Under the pieces are notes generated by a model. The model ran no database searches and had not been told where the DNA came from. It saw nothing but the letters and a program-made list of their open reading frames with translations. Below, piece by piece: positions 10,662 through 20,973 of a stretch of 46,326 nucleotides of DNA (its first letter is position 1; each line of letters opens with the position of its first letter). This DNA comes from Mycobacterium colombiense (GTDB taxonomy: Bacteria; Actinomycetota; Actinomycetes; Mycobacteriales; Mycobacteriaceae). The position numbers and the translations under genes are program-made. The DNA is taken from the NCBI RefSeq assembly GCF_001672755.1, contig NZ_LZKI01000032.1:1-46326 (forward strand), written 5' to 3'.

Positions 10662-11104
10662 GCGGACTTCACCAGGCAAAAGGTATAGGCATTCACTTGG
10701 TTGACGATCCTTTCGTCCTTGACGTCACCATCCACCGTGATGCGGCAGCCAAGGGAATTGCTGTCGCCCTGCGCCACAAGGTTGCTGAAGGCTCCGGGCT
10801 GTGTCGTCACCATGGTCAGCGACCACGGCAGGGCCGCGTCCAACACTTGACGCGGCTGCACATTGATGTCCACGTAGTTGATGGTCGCTACCGCTCCGGG
10901 GTCGCCGAAGACCTCGAGGGTGATGTGCTTGGGACTGAACGGTTCGGTCTGTTCGGAGACGCCACTGGCCGCCGACGTGTTGTTATGAGAGCCGAAGACG
11001 CCGTGAAGTCGGTACACGCAGAACCCCGCGACGGCCACCACGACGACAGCGACCAGCACCATCCATCCCCGCCTGACCAGGGACGCTATCGAAAAGCCTT
11101 TCAC
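10658..11104 (-). CDS. MmpS-family membrane accessory protein
   Basis: The 148-residue protein has a short cytoplasmic N-terminus, one transmembrane helix ([21 protein letters not shown]) and a periplasmic beta-rich domain with the MmpS signature ([28 protein letters not shown]). MmpS proteins work with their cognate MmpL in export. The GTG start at 11104 has GAAAGG about 7 nt upstream. It is translationally coupled to mmpL and sits downstream of the TetR gene and a palindromic operator. Confidence 0.93.
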   Translation of the reverse strand: MKGFSIASLVRRGWMVLVAVVVVAVAGFCVYRLHGVFGSHNNTSAASGVSEQTEPFSPKHITLEVFGDPGAVATINYVDINVQPRQVLDAALPWSLTMVTTQPGAFSNLVAQGDSNSLGCRITVDGDVKDERIVNQVNAYTFCLVKSA

Positions 11105-11164
11105 CCGTTAGCCTTTCGAATTTCGGGCGACAGGTTCACGCTCGGGGCGAGCGCGGCTGTCAAC

Positions 11165-11213
11165 ATCATAAGCATGATCGACAGGTATTGACAGTACGGT
11201 ACGGGACCGTACT
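11165..11213 (-). promoter_or_regulatory. Putative promoter and TetR operator of mmpS-mmpL
   Basis: A perfect inverted repeat with 8-bp arms (AGTACGGT, 5-bp spacer, ACCGTACT) occupies 11193-11213. On the minus strand it is followed by a possible -35 (CTGTCA) overlapping its edge and a good -10 (TATGAT, complement of 11165-11170) with an 18-bp spacer. This leaves a leader of roughly 55 nt before mmpS. The site lies between the TetR gene and mmpS, both on the minus strand, so a repressor bound here would block mmpS-mmpL. Binding is inferred from symmetry and position. Confidence 0.7.
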
Positions 11214-11273
11214 CTACAAGAGGCGCGCAGATATATATTTCCGGCCGGAAGCCGGCCCGGACATGCGGCGTCG

Positions 11274-11870
11274 TTACCCGGCGGACCTGGTCAGACCCGG
11301 GATGAGGAACCCATCGACAAGCGCTTGCACGGTGCGGCGGGTGGGTGGCCGTTCGGGGATGATGCACCGGAAGATGAGGTAGCCGGGCAACAGGTCCCAA
11401 AGCTCGTCGCTGAGAGCGTCTTTGGCGATCTCGCCGCGGTCGACCGCCTGCCGCAGAACGTACTGGATAAGGGCTTTGCGCTGGTCGAGGAACTGATGCT
11501 GCAGGGCGTCGTGGAGCCCACGGTGGCGCGAGACCTCGACCATCACCGCACGGATGGTGCTGGCGTGCTTGCCACCCTCCTGGCAGATCGCCTCCCCCAA
11601 ACTCAGCAGGTCGCCACGCAACGTGCCGGTGTTCGGCGGGACCGCCACCTGGCGGACGCCTTCGATGAAGGCCGCCAGCACCAGTTCGGCTTTGGACGGC
11701 CAGCGTCGGTAGACCGTGGCCTTGCTGGCGCGCGCGGCGTTGGCCACCGCGTCCACCGTCAGCTGGTCATAGCCGTGTTCCTGCAGCAGCGACAGGGTCA
11801 CGGCCAATATCTCGGCCTCGCGCGGCGACCACGGCGACGCGTGCTCGCACCGGTCGGCCGTCTGGGTCAT
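11274..11870 (-). CDS. TetR-family transcriptional regulator
   Basis: The 198-residue protein has an N-terminal helix-turn-helix typical of TetR proteins (LLQEHGYDQLTVDAVANAA, then KATVYRRWPSKAELVLAAF) and a helical ligand-binding C-terminal domain of the TetR_C type (DLLSLGEAICQ, ALIQYVLRQAVDRGEI). The ATG at 11870 (MTQTADR) is preferred to the ORF maximum at 11930. It lies directly upstream of mmpS-mmpL, with a TetR-like palindrome in between, so local repression of the exporter is the likely role. The inducing ligand is unknown. Confidence 0.9.
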   Translation of the reverse strand: MTQTADRCEHASPWSPREAEILAVTLSLLQEHGYDQLTVDAVANAARASKATVYRRWPSKAELVLAAFIEGVRQVAVPPNTGTLRGDLLSLGEAICQEGGKHASTIRAVMVEVSRHRGLHDALQHQFLDQRKALIQYVLRQAVDRGEIAKDALSDELWDLLPGYLIFRCIIPERPPTRRTVQALVDGFLIPGLTRSAG

Positions 11871-11943
11871 AGAGCCCACGATAGAGCCGGTGGGGCGGTG
11901 CGGACCAGTTTCGGTGCAGTCGGGCCCCACGAATGTGAATTCG

Positions 11944-13056
11944 TCAGTGCGAGGACATCAGCGCGCGTTCGACATCGGCGAGCAGGTCGTCGGTGTCTTC
12001 GATGCCCAGCGAGATGCGCGCGAATCCGTCGGGGACCGGGTCTCCCCAGCGGGCACGGCGGTCCACCGAGGTGTGCAGGCCCCCGAAACTCGTGGATGCG
12101 ATCAGCAGTTCGCTGCGGTCCACCAGCGCGTGCACCGCGGCCGCGTCGGCCAGTTCGATGGAGACCAGCGCCCCGAATCGGCGCATCTGGGCCATGGCCA
12201 CCGGATGCGCCGGGTCATCGACCAATCCCGGGTAGCGCACCGACCGCACCGCCGGGTGGCGGGCCAGCATGGTCGCCAGCGCCCGAGCGTTCTGGCATTG
12301 CCGTTCGAAGCGCAGTCCGGCAGTTGCCATGCTGCGCAACAGAAGCCACGCCTCGAACCCGCCCAGGATCGCGCCGGCGAGCAGGCGGTGTCGCTCCACC
12401 GCGGCCAGCAACTCGGGCTGGCTGGTGGCGACGTAGCCGGCCAGCAGGTCACCGTGACCGGACAGGGCCTTGGTCGCACTGGCCACCACCGCGTCGGCGC
12501 CCAACGACAGCGGTTGCTGACCCAGGGGCGTCGCGGCGGTGTTGTCGACGACCAAGCGCGCGTTGCGGTCCCGGCAGATGCCGGCCAGCCGGTGCACGTC
12601 GATCACGTCCAACGCCGGGTTGGTGGGCGTTTCGGCCAGCACCACGTCGGCGTGCGCGGCGGCGTCGTAGATCTGCGCGCTCGACGCCTCGACGACCGTC
12701 ACGCCAACGGTCACCAGGTCTTCGCGAGCGTAGCGGCGCACCTGGTAGTAGCCGTCGGCCGGCACCACCACCGTCGATCCGGGCGTCGCCAGCGCGCGCA
12801 GCACTGCGCTGATGGCCGCCATCCCCGAGCCGAACACCCGCGCGCCGGTGGCTCCCTCCAGTTCGGCGAGCGCCGACTCCAGTTGCCGCCAGGTCGGATT
12901 GGAGCCGCGGCCGTAGTTGTCCAAGGAACTCGTCTCGTCGGCGGCCAGGTGATAGGTGGCGGCAAGCACCGCTTGCGGCGCCACCGGTTGACCCGAAATC
13001 GCCTTGATATCAATGGCTTTGAGGCTCCGGGTGGAGTCACCGCACCGGCTGCTCAT
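11944..13056 (-). CDS. PLP-dependent trans-sulfuration enzyme (cystathionine gamma-lyase/synthase family)
   Basis: The 370-residue fold-type I PLP enzyme shows the family features in order: NYGRGSNPTWRQLE (substrate and phosphate binding), GSGMAAISAVL, AETPTNPALDV, and the PLP lysine in SATKALSGHGDLLAG. Members cleave or form cystathionine and related thioethers in methionine-cysteine metabolism. Whether this is a gamma-lyase, gamma-synthase or beta-lyase cannot be decided here. The ATG at 13056 lies 4 bp after the ligA stop, so the two are probably co-transcribed. To my recollection M. tuberculosis does not have this gene at this position. Confidence 0.85.
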   Translation of the reverse strand: MSSRCGDSTRSLKAIDIKAISGQPVAPQAVLAATYHLAADETSSLDNYGRGSNPTWRQLESALAELEGATGARVFGSGMAAISAVLRALATPGSTVVVPADGYYQVRRYAREDLVTVGVTVVEASSAQIYDAAAHADVVLAETPTNPALDVIDVHRLAGICRDRNARLVVDNTAATPLGQQPLSLGADAVVASATKALSGHGDLLAGYVATSQPELLAAVERHRLLAGAILGGFEAWLLLRSMATAGLRFERQCQNARALATMLARHPAVRSVRYPGLVDDPAHPVAMAQMRRFGALVSIELADAAAVHALVDRSELLIASTSFGGLHTSVDRRARWGDPVPDGFARISLGIEDTDDLLADVERALMSSH

Positions 13057-13060
13057 CGGC

Positions 13061-15151
<2,091 letters not shown>

Positions 15152-15185
15152 CTATCCGAGGACACCGACGCGAAACCGGGCGCGC

Positions 15186-15515
15186 TCAGTCCTCGGCTTC
15201 GTCCTCCACGAAGGCGCGCAACCGATCCACCGCGGCATCCCACCGCCGGGACAGCTGGCTCAGGTAGTCGCTGGCCGACGCCAGGGGCTGGGTCTGCACC
15301 GTCCAGACCCGCTCGCGACCCCGCCGGCTGCTGGTCACCAGCCCGACGGACTCCAGCAGCTGCAGATGCTTGCTGGCCGCCTGCCGGGTGACCGGGATGA
15401 CGCTGGTGACCTGCGATGTGGAACTGGGCCCCTCGTCGCAGAGCCGCACGATGATGCGCAGCCGGTTGGGATCGCCCAGCGCGTCGAAGAGCGGCGCGTC
15501 GACGGCGACGTTCAT
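15186..15515 (-). CDS. ArsR-family winged-helix regulator
   Basis: The 109-residue protein is a single winged helix-turn-helix domain: LFDALGDPNRLRIIVRLCDE, recognition region TRQAASKHLQLLESVGLV, and wing RRGRERVWTV. It lacks the cysteine motif of metal-sensing ArsR proteins, so metal sensing is unlikely. Its ATG overlaps the stop of the upstream SRPBCC gene as ATGA. ArsR-SRPBCC (AHSA1) pairs are common in actinobacteria and are usually autoregulated; two tandem palindromes upstream of the pair fit that. Confidence 0.92.
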   Translation of the reverse strand: MNVAVDAPLFDALGDPNRLRIIVRLCDEGPSSTSQVTSVIPVTRQAASKHLQLLESVGLVTSSRRGRERVWTVQTQPLASASDYLSQLSRRWDAAVDRLRAFVEDEAED

Positions 15516-15994
15516 ACCCGGACGCCTTCGATGTACTTGCGCACCAGCGTGGTCTGGATCGCCCAGCCCTCGCCGTTGGCCTCGAACGCTCCCCCGCGGC
15601 GCGCCTCGGGAATGGCCTCGAAACCGGATTCGGTGATGGTCAGCAGCACGCCGTCGGGCTGCTCGGACAGGATGAACTCGACGAGCGTGGTCGGCTCGTG
15701 GTCGTAGTCGACGTCCGGGTCGATCGCGAACGGATGCCAGCGATAGGCGAACCGGCGCCGCGGCTCGAGGGCGACGATCTGCCAGGTGCTGCGCACCCCG
15801 GCGTGCGCCTCCTGACGCTTGGCGACCTCACCGTCGACGACGGTCGGGCTGATCGCCGCCGTCACCGACGCCCCGGCGACGAACGGCCCGTCGAAGCGCA
15901 CCCCGAACCAGCGGCCGAACTCCTCGGCGTCGCTGATGGCCCGCCACACCCGCTCCAGCGGCGCGCGCAGCACCACGTGCTTCTCGATCTTCAT
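15512..15994 (-). CDS. SRPBCC/AHSA1-family protein
   Basis: The 160-residue protein has the START-like SRPBCC (AHSA1) fold signature: IEKHVVLRAPLERVWRAISDAEEFGRWFG at the N-terminus and LEPRRRFAYRWHPF in the middle. It ends with the C-terminal helix GEGWAIQTTLVRKYI. Such proteins bind hydrophobic ligands. A strong AGGAGG site lies 6 nt before the ATG at 15994, which decides the start over the upstream in-frame TTG. It is the first gene of the pair with arsR, and its Shine-Dalgarno lies inside one of two candidate operators, so repressor binding could act near the translation start region as well. Confidence 0.88.
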   Translation of the reverse strand: MKIEKHVVLRAPLERVWRAISDAEEFGRWFGVRFDGPFVAGASVTAAISPTVVDGEVAKRQEAHAGVRSTWQIVALEPRRRFAYRWHPFAIDPDVDYDHEPTTLVEFILSEQPDGVLLTITESGFEAIPEARRGGAFEANGEGWAIQTTLVRKYIEGVRV

Positions 15995-15996
15995 AT

Positions 15997-16064
15997 GCAA
16001 CCTCCTGGTTGCCTATCACTTCAGCACAGCGCGCCCGGAAGCGCAACCTTTCGGTTGCCTATCC
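15997..16064 (-). promoter_or_regulatory. Two tandem palindromes, candidate ArsR operators
   Basis: GCAACC-TCCT-GGTTGC followed by CTATC (15997-16017) and GCAACC-TTTC-GGTTGC followed by CTATCC (16043-16064) are two copies of the same 16-bp inverted repeat with the same 3' flank, spaced 46 bp apart. One overlaps the Shine-Dalgarno of the SRPBCC gene; the other overlaps the stop codon of the upstream MetE-like gene. GCAACC/GGTTGC half-sites are of the kind seen for winged-helix ArsR proteins paired with SRPBCC genes. The binding protein is inferred from position. Confidence 0.7.
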
Positions 16065-17087
16065 GATGGCGTCGGGATCCTCGGCGAACATCTCGGCCGC
16101 CTTGCGGGCCAGCTCGATCGCGGTCCGCGCCCACGCCGGCGTCGCACCGGCCAGACCACACGCGGGCGTGACGCCGATGCGGTCGCGCAGCGCCGAACGG
16201 GCGAAGCCGAGGCGATCGGTCACCGCGACCACCGCGGCGGCCACCTCCTCCGCCGACGGCCGGCGCGGCGGGGCGTTGCCGGCGACCACCCCCAGCGCGA
16301 CGGTGCGGCCGGACTCCACGAACTCGGCGACACCATCCAGGTCGGCCGCGCTCAGCGACCCCGCATCCACCGAGATTGCTCGAAAAGCACTGCGCTGCAA
16401 CAGATCCCACGGCAGGCCGGGGGCACAGCAGTGCACCAGCACCTCACCGTCCACCGTTCGGGCGCAGGCGTCGAGCAGGCCCGCGGCCACCTCCTCGTCG
16501 ATCGGCGCCACCGGGCTCAGCGCGGTCACCCCGCTCAGGCCGCCGCCCAGGGCCTTTACCAGCGACGGCTCGTCGAACTGCACCACCACCTCCGCCTCGA
16601 GCCGGCGCGCCAGTCCCGCACGATGCGCGGAGACGCCCTCGGCCAGCGACGCCGCCAGGTCGCGCAGCGCCCCGGGGTCGGTGATCGCCCGGTGGCCGTT
16701 GGACAGCTCGACCTCGGCGGCCAGCGTGATCGGGCCCGGCGCCTGCACCTTGACCACCCGGCCCTGGTTGCGCAGGCCGGCGGCCTCCCAGGCCTCCTCC
16801 AGCGCGTCCATATCCTCGTCGAGCAGGCTGACGGCGCGGCGGGTGACCGCACCGGGCCGCGCAGCCAGCCGGTAGCCGCGCGGCACCGTGTCGATGGCCA
16901 CGTCGATCAGTAGCGCGCCGGCCCGCCCGAGCATGTCGGCACCCACTCCGCGCGCGGGCAGCTCGACGATGTGCGCCAGCGCGCCCGCGAGTTCACCCAC
17001 GACGACTTCGGCGGCTTGGCGCGCGGCGATGCCGGGCCACGATCCGACACCGCTGGCGTTGGCAAAGGGATGGGTGAAAACACTCAC
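16059..17087 (-). CDS. MetE C-terminal-like protein (Rv3015c homologue)
   Basis: The 342-residue protein looks like the catalytic half of cobalamin-independent methionine synthase (UROD/MetE-like barrel). It has GVGSWPG at the N-terminus, VQFDEPSLV in the middle, the candidate zinc-binding VHCCAPG, and CGLAGATP near the C-terminus. It is far shorter than full MetE (about 750 residues) and lacks the N-terminal domain, as do archaeal-type and other short homologues. It may transfer methyl groups from another donor or act on another thiol; the substrate is unknown. GTG start at 17087. It corresponds by order to Rv3015c. Confidence 0.82.
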   Translation of the reverse strand: MSVFTHPFANASGVGSWPGIAARQAAEVVVGELAGALAHIVELPARGVGADMLGRAGALLIDVAIDTVPRGYRLAARPGAVTRRAVSLLDEDMDALEEAWEAAGLRNQGRVVKVQAPGPITLAAEVELSNGHRAITDPGALRDLAASLAEGVSAHRAGLARRLEAEVVVQFDEPSLVKALGGGLSGVTALSPVAPIDEEVAAGLLDACARTVDGEVLVHCCAPGLPWDLLQRSAFRAISVDAGSLSAADLDGVAEFVESGRTVALGVVAGNAPPRRPSAEEVAAAVVAVTDRLGFARSALRDRIGVTPACGLAGATPAWARTAIELARKAAEMFAEDPDAIG

Positions 17088-17186
17088 CGGGCAACCGTAT
17101 TCGACGTCGCACCACCCGCCGGTCGGCAGGGGTCTGTGTGCCGCGGGACGGCGCGGGTAGGTTCAACGCCAAAGGGGTGCGAAATC

Positions 17187-17831
17187 GTGTCGCAGAAGGC
17201 GAAATCGGCGTGGCTACCGGTGGTGTGCGCGGTGGTGGCGCTGGTGGCGGCGTGCACCCGGGTGGTGGACGGGGCGGCCGTGGCGGGATCGGGCGCCAAC
17301 CGCAGGGTGGTGCACGGCGTCGACGTCGACACGATCCTGCTGGACCAGTCGCGGATGCGCGCGATCACCGGCGCCGGCGATCATCTGACCATCATCCCGT
17401 CGATGGACGGCACCAGCCCGGTGGACATCGACGCGCTGGCCGAGACCGCGCCGCGCGAGTGCCGGTTCATCTACGCCGAGACCGCGACCTTCGGGCTCGA
17501 CCTCGAGGCGTTTCACAAGACGACGTTTCAGGACCCGCCCGACGGCGCGCTGATCTCCGAAGGCGCCGCGGCCTACCGCGACGCCGACACCGCCCGGCGC
17601 GCCTTCGGCACCCTGGTCGGCACCGTCGGCGACTGCGCGAACGGCTCAAGCGGCCAGCTCTACGTCGGCGACTGGAATGCCGACGCCACCTCGCTGCACC
17701 TGCGGCCGGGTGGGTGCGGCCGCGACTACCGGATCCTGTCGGTGGCGATGCTGGAGGTCACCTTCTGCGGCTTCGCGCAATCGGTGTCCGACATCGTGAT
17801 GACGAATATCTCCGCGAACATGCCGCGGTAG
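17187..17831 (+). CDS. lpqA: Lipoprotein LpqA
   Basis: The 214-residue product has a lipoprotein signal peptide: a charged start (SQKAKS), a hydrophobic core, and lipobox LVAAC at residues 19-23, so Cys23 is the lipidated residue. The mature part contains four further cysteines (ECRF, GDCANG, GGCGRD, TFCGF) and resembles sensor-like mycobacterial lipoproteins with an extracellular PknH-type domain fold; that last point is inference. The GTG at 17187 is chosen because it follows AAAGGGG and starts just ahead of the signal peptide. Gene order matches Rv3016. It converges with mnmA, 7 bp apart. Confidence 0.85.
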   Translation: MSQKAKSAWLPVVCAVVALVAACTRVVDGAAVAGSGANRRVVHGVDVDTILLDQSRMRAITGAGDHLTIIPSMDGTSPVDIDALAETAPRECRFIYAETATFGLDLEAFHKTTFQDPPDGALISEGAAAYRDADTARRAFGTLVGTVGDCANGSSGQLYVGDWNADATSLHLRPGGCGRDYRILSVAMLEVTFCGFAQSVSDIVMTNISANMPR

Positions 17832-17838
17832 CCCGGCT

Positions 17839-18915
17839 TCAGCGGGCGGTGCCGGCGATGGTGGCGCTGCCGAGCACCTCGTCACCGTCGGGATCGGGCC
17901 GGTACAGCACCAGCGTCTGGCCGCGGGCCACGCCGCGCATCGGCGCGCGCAGCCGCACCACGAGCTCGTCGTTGACCAGTTCGGCTATCGCGTCGGCTGT
18001 TTCGCCGTGCGCGCGCACCTGAACCGCGCACTCCATCGGGCCGGACGGCGTGACACCCGAGGTGAAAATCGGTGTTCGCCCGATCATTTCGCGTATCTCG
18101 AGGTCGGCCGCCTCGCCGACGTGCACGGTCGAAGTCTCGGCGTCGATCGCGGTCACGTAACGCGGGCGGCCATCCGGTCCCGGCCCGGCGATGCCGAGCC
18201 CCTTGCGCTGCCCGACGGTGAACCCGTGCACGCCGTCATGCTCGGCCAGCACGGTGCCGTCCGCGTTGACCACGGCACCGCGGCGCACCCCGATGCGCTC
18301 GCCCAAGAAGGCACGGGTGTTGCCCGACGGGATGAAGCAGATGTCATGGCTGTCCGGCTTTTCCGCGACGGTCAGGCCACGCCGGGCGGCTTCGGCCCGA
18401 ATCTGCGGCTTGGGGGTGTCCCCGATCGGGAAGGCCGCGTGGCGCAGCTGCTCGGCGCTCAGGACCGCCAGCACGTAGGACTGGTCCTTGTCGTGATCGA
18501 CGGCGCGGCGCAGCCGGCCATTCGAGAGCCGGGCGTAGTGGCCGGTGGCCACCGTGTCGAACCCGAGCGCGACGGCTTTCGCGGACAGCGCCGAGAACTT
18601 GATCTTCTGATTGCACACCACGCACGGGTTGGGGGTTTCGCCGCGCGCGTATGACGACACGAATTCGTCGATGACGTCTGCCTTGAACCTCTCCGCGAAA
18701 TCCCAGACGTAGAACGGGATTCCGAGCACATCCGCGACGCGGCGCGCGTCGGAGGCGTCTTCCTTCGAGCAGCACCCGCGCGAGCCGGTGCGCAGCGTGC
18801 CGGGCGCGCTGGACAGCGCCAGGTGCACGCCGACGACGTCGTGCCCGGCGTCGACCATCCGGGCGGCGGCGACCGACGAGTCGACGCCACCGCTCATCGC
18901 AGCAAGCACCCTCAC
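17839..18915 (-). CDS. mnmA: tRNA-specific 2-thiouridylase MnmA (TrmU)
   Basis: The 358-residue enzyme makes 2-thiouridine at the wobble position of tRNAs for Lys, Glu and Gln, using sulfur passed on from a cysteine desulfurase. The PP-loop SGGVDSS is at residues 8-14, the first catalytic cysteine is Cys98 in NPCVVC, and the second is Cys193 in [16 protein letters not shown] and [11 protein letters not shown] are also present. GTG start at 18915 follows the iscS stop with no gap, so the sulfur donor and the thiolase are made from one transcript. Confidence 0.97.
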   Translation of the reverse strand: MRVLAAMSGGVDSSVAAARMVDAGHDVVGVHLALSSAPGTLRTGSRGCCSKEDASDARRVADVLGIPFYVWDFAERFKADVIDEFVSSYARGETPNPCVVCNQKIKFSALSAKAVALGFDTVATGHYARLSNGRLRRAVDHDKDQSYVLAVLSAEQLRHAAFPIGDTPKPQIRAEAARRGLTVAEKPDSHDICFIPSGNTRAFLGERIGVRRGAVVNADGTVLAEHDGVHGFTVGQRKGLGIAGPGPDGRPRYVTAIDAETSTVHVGEAADLEIREMIGRTPIFTSGVTPSGPMECAVQVRAHGETADAIAELVNDELVVRLRAPMRGVARGQTLVLYRPDPDGDEVLGSATIAGTAR

Positions 18916-20094
18916 TTACGACGCCCCCGCGGCGGCCAGTGCGGCGCGACGGGCGCGGTCCACCGCCCCGGGCAGTACCCGCAGCACCGCATCGACGTCG
19001 GCGTCGACACTGGTGTGTCCCAACGAGAGTCGCAAAGACCCCCGGGCGCTGGTCGCGTCGGCGCCCATCGCGATCAGCACATGCGAGGGCTGCGCAACGC
19101 CGGCGGTGCACGCCGACCCCGTCGAGCACTCGATTCCGTTGGCGTCCAACAGCATCAGCAGCGCATCGCCCTCGCAGCCGCGGAATGTGAAGTGCGCGTT
19201 ACCAGGCAGGCGCAGCGGATCCCGGGCCCCGTTGAGTGTGACGTCCTCGATGCCGCCCAGCACCCCGTCGACCAGCCGGTCACGCAACGCCCGCAGCCGG
19301 GCGCTGTTGACCTCGAGCCCGTCGACCGAGATCCGGGCCGCCGCCGCCATTCCGACCGCCCCGGCGACATCGGCGGTGCCCGAGCGGATGTCGCGCTCCT
19401 GCCCGCCGCCGTGCGCGAGCGGCACGCAGGCGACGTCGCGGCGCAGCAGCAGCGCGCCCACCGCGGGCGGCCCGCCGAACTTGTGCGCGGTCACGCTCAT
19501 CGCCGACAAACCGCTGGCGGCGAAATCGACCGGCAGCTGCCCGACCGCCTGAACGGCGTCGCTGTGCATCGGGACGCCGAATTCGGCCGCGACGGCCGCG
19601 AGTTCGGCGGCCGGCATCACGGTGCCGACCTCGTTGTTGGCCCACATCACCGAGACCAGCGCGACGTCGTCGTGGCTTGTGAGCACCTCGCGCAGCGCCG
19701 CCGCCGACACCGACCCGTCGGCGGCGGTCGGAAGCCAGGTGACCTCGGCGCCCTCGTGCTCGACGAGCCAGTTCACCGAGTCCAGCACGGCATGGTGTTC
19801 GACCTCAGTGGTGACGATGCGCCGGTGTCGCGGCTCGGCGTCGCGGCGGGCCCAGTAGATGCCCTTGACCGCCAGGTTGTCGCTCTCGGTGCCGCCGGCG
19901 GTGAAGATGACCTCCGAGGGGCGTGCGCCCAGCCGGTCGGCGATCAGCTCGCGCGACTCCTCGATGCGGCGCCGCGCCGCGCGGCCGCTGGTGTGCAGCG
20001 AGGACGCATTGCCGACCGTGCCCAGCACAGCCGTCATCGCCTCGACGGCGGCGGGGTGCATCGGGGTGGTGGCGGCGTGATCCAGGTAGACCAT
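18916..20094 (-). CDS. iscS: Cysteine desulfurase IscS
   Basis: The 392-residue PLP enzyme takes sulfur from cysteine for Fe-S cluster assembly and tRNA thiolation. It starts with YLDHAATTP and has TEVEHHAVL. The PLP lysine Lys205 is in TAHKFGGPP and the persulfide cysteine Cys329 is in STGSACTAG. The ATG at 20094 gives the same start as the M. tuberculosis protein as I recall it, rather than the in-frame start 4 codons upstream. It directly precedes mnmA, which fits a sulfur-relay role. Confidence 0.97.
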   Translation of the reverse strand: MVYLDHAATTPMHPAAVEAMTAVLGTVGNASSLHTSGRAARRRIEESRELIADRLGARPSEVIFTAGGTESDNLAVKGIYWARRDAEPRHRRIVTTEVEHHAVLDSVNWLVEHEGAEVTWLPTAADGSVSAAALREVLTSHDDVALVSVMWANNEVGTVMPAAELAAVAAEFGVPMHSDAVQAVGQLPVDFAASGLSAMSVTAHKFGGPPAVGALLLRRDVACVPLAHGGGQERDIRSGTADVAGAVGMAAAARISVDGLEVNSARLRALRDRLVDGVLGGIEDVTLNGARDPLRLPGNAHFTFRGCEGDALLMLLDANGIECSTGSACTAGVAQPSHVLIAMGADATSARGSLRLSLGHTSVDADVDAVLRVLPGAVDRARRAALAAAGAS

Positions 20095-20127
20095 GACGCG
20101 ACCCACGATACCGGCCCGCCCGTTTGC

Positions 20128-20973
20128 TCAGGCCACCAGCACGTGCCCGTGACCAGCGCGCCGGGCGGTTCCGGCACCCACCGCGGACTGGCAGCGGCCG
20201 GCCAGGGCGCGCCGGTCCGTCCCGGGGAGCTGCAGAGACTCGACGTGCACCCGGGCCAGCGTGCGTGGCACGACGAGCAGCCGACGGATCGAGCTCAGCA
20301 GGGTCTCGTCGCCGACGAAGGCCGGCACCGTCGAGGGGCTGCCGTCGACGTGGTGGTAGGTCAGCCGCAGCGGCTGCACCGGACGGGCGGCGTCGATCGC
20401 GGCCTGGAACATCGCCGGGTAGAAGGCGCCGCGGTCCCGGCCGCACCAGGTGGTGCCCTCCGGAAAGGCGACGACCGTCTGACCGGCGCGCAGCCGGCGG
20501 GCGACGGCGTCCACCACGGCGGGCAGGCGCCGCAGACTGGACCGCTCGATCGGGATGATCTTCAGGATGCGGGCCACGATCCCGGTCGCCGGGCCGGTGA
20601 ACATGTCGGCCCGCGCGACGAACGACCCGGGCAGCACCGAACCGATGGCGAAGACGTCGAGCCAGGACATGTGCGGGCTCACCACCAGCACCCCGCTCAG
20701 GTTGCGAATCGGGTTGCCCGTCACGGTAATTCGGACACCGAGACAGCGCAGCACCAAGCGGCAGTAGATGCGCTGCACGCGGGTGCGGCCGGGCAGCGGC
20801 ACCGCCAGTAGCGGCAGCCCCGGCGCGAGCAGCAGCGCCAGCATGAGGCGAAGCGTCACCCGCAGCGCCCTGCGCAGCGGCGGCGACGCCACCATGTCGC
20901 CCGCGCCCACACAACCGGCGTCGCAGGAGGCGCGCGGTAGCCAGGAGTGCCCGGTGCCCGCGGGGGCGTTCAT
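20128..20973 (-). CDS. PlsC-like lysophospholipid acyltransferase (Rv3026c homologue)
   Basis: The 281-residue protein is a membrane-associated acyltransferase with the HX4D catalytic motif in SPHMSWLDVF, substrate motif FVARADMF, and FPEGTTW in place of the usual FPEGTRS. An N-terminal hydrophobic stretch (LRLMLALLLAPGLPLLAVPL) anchors it. The ATG at 20973 overlaps the upstream GNAT stop as ATGA. A GNAT acyltransferase paired with a PlsC-type acyltransferase is the arrangement of OlsB/OlsA in ornithine-lipid synthesis, so O-acylation of a lyso-ornithine lipid is a plausible role. Lysophosphatidate acyltransfer is the main alternative. Confidence 0.85.
   Translation of the reverse strand: MNAPAGTGHSWLPRASCDAGCVGAGDMVASPPLRRALRVTLRLMLALLLAPGLPLLAVPLPGRTRVQRIYCRLVLRCLGVRITVTGNPIRNLSGVLVVSPHMSWLDVFAIGSVLPGSFVARADMFTGPATGIVARILKIIPIERSSLRRLPAVVDAVARRLRAGQTVVAFPEGTTWCGRDRGAFYPAMFQAAIDAARPVQPLRLTYHHVDGSPSTVPAFVGDETLLSSIRRLLVVPRTLARVHVESLQLPGTDRRALAGRCQSAVGAGTARRAGHGHVLVA

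Noticed and set aside
18823..20811. Plus-strand open frame of 662 codons over mnmA, iscS and the acyltransferase
   Set aside because: Opposite strand to three genes with intact motifs; the translation is low-complexity.
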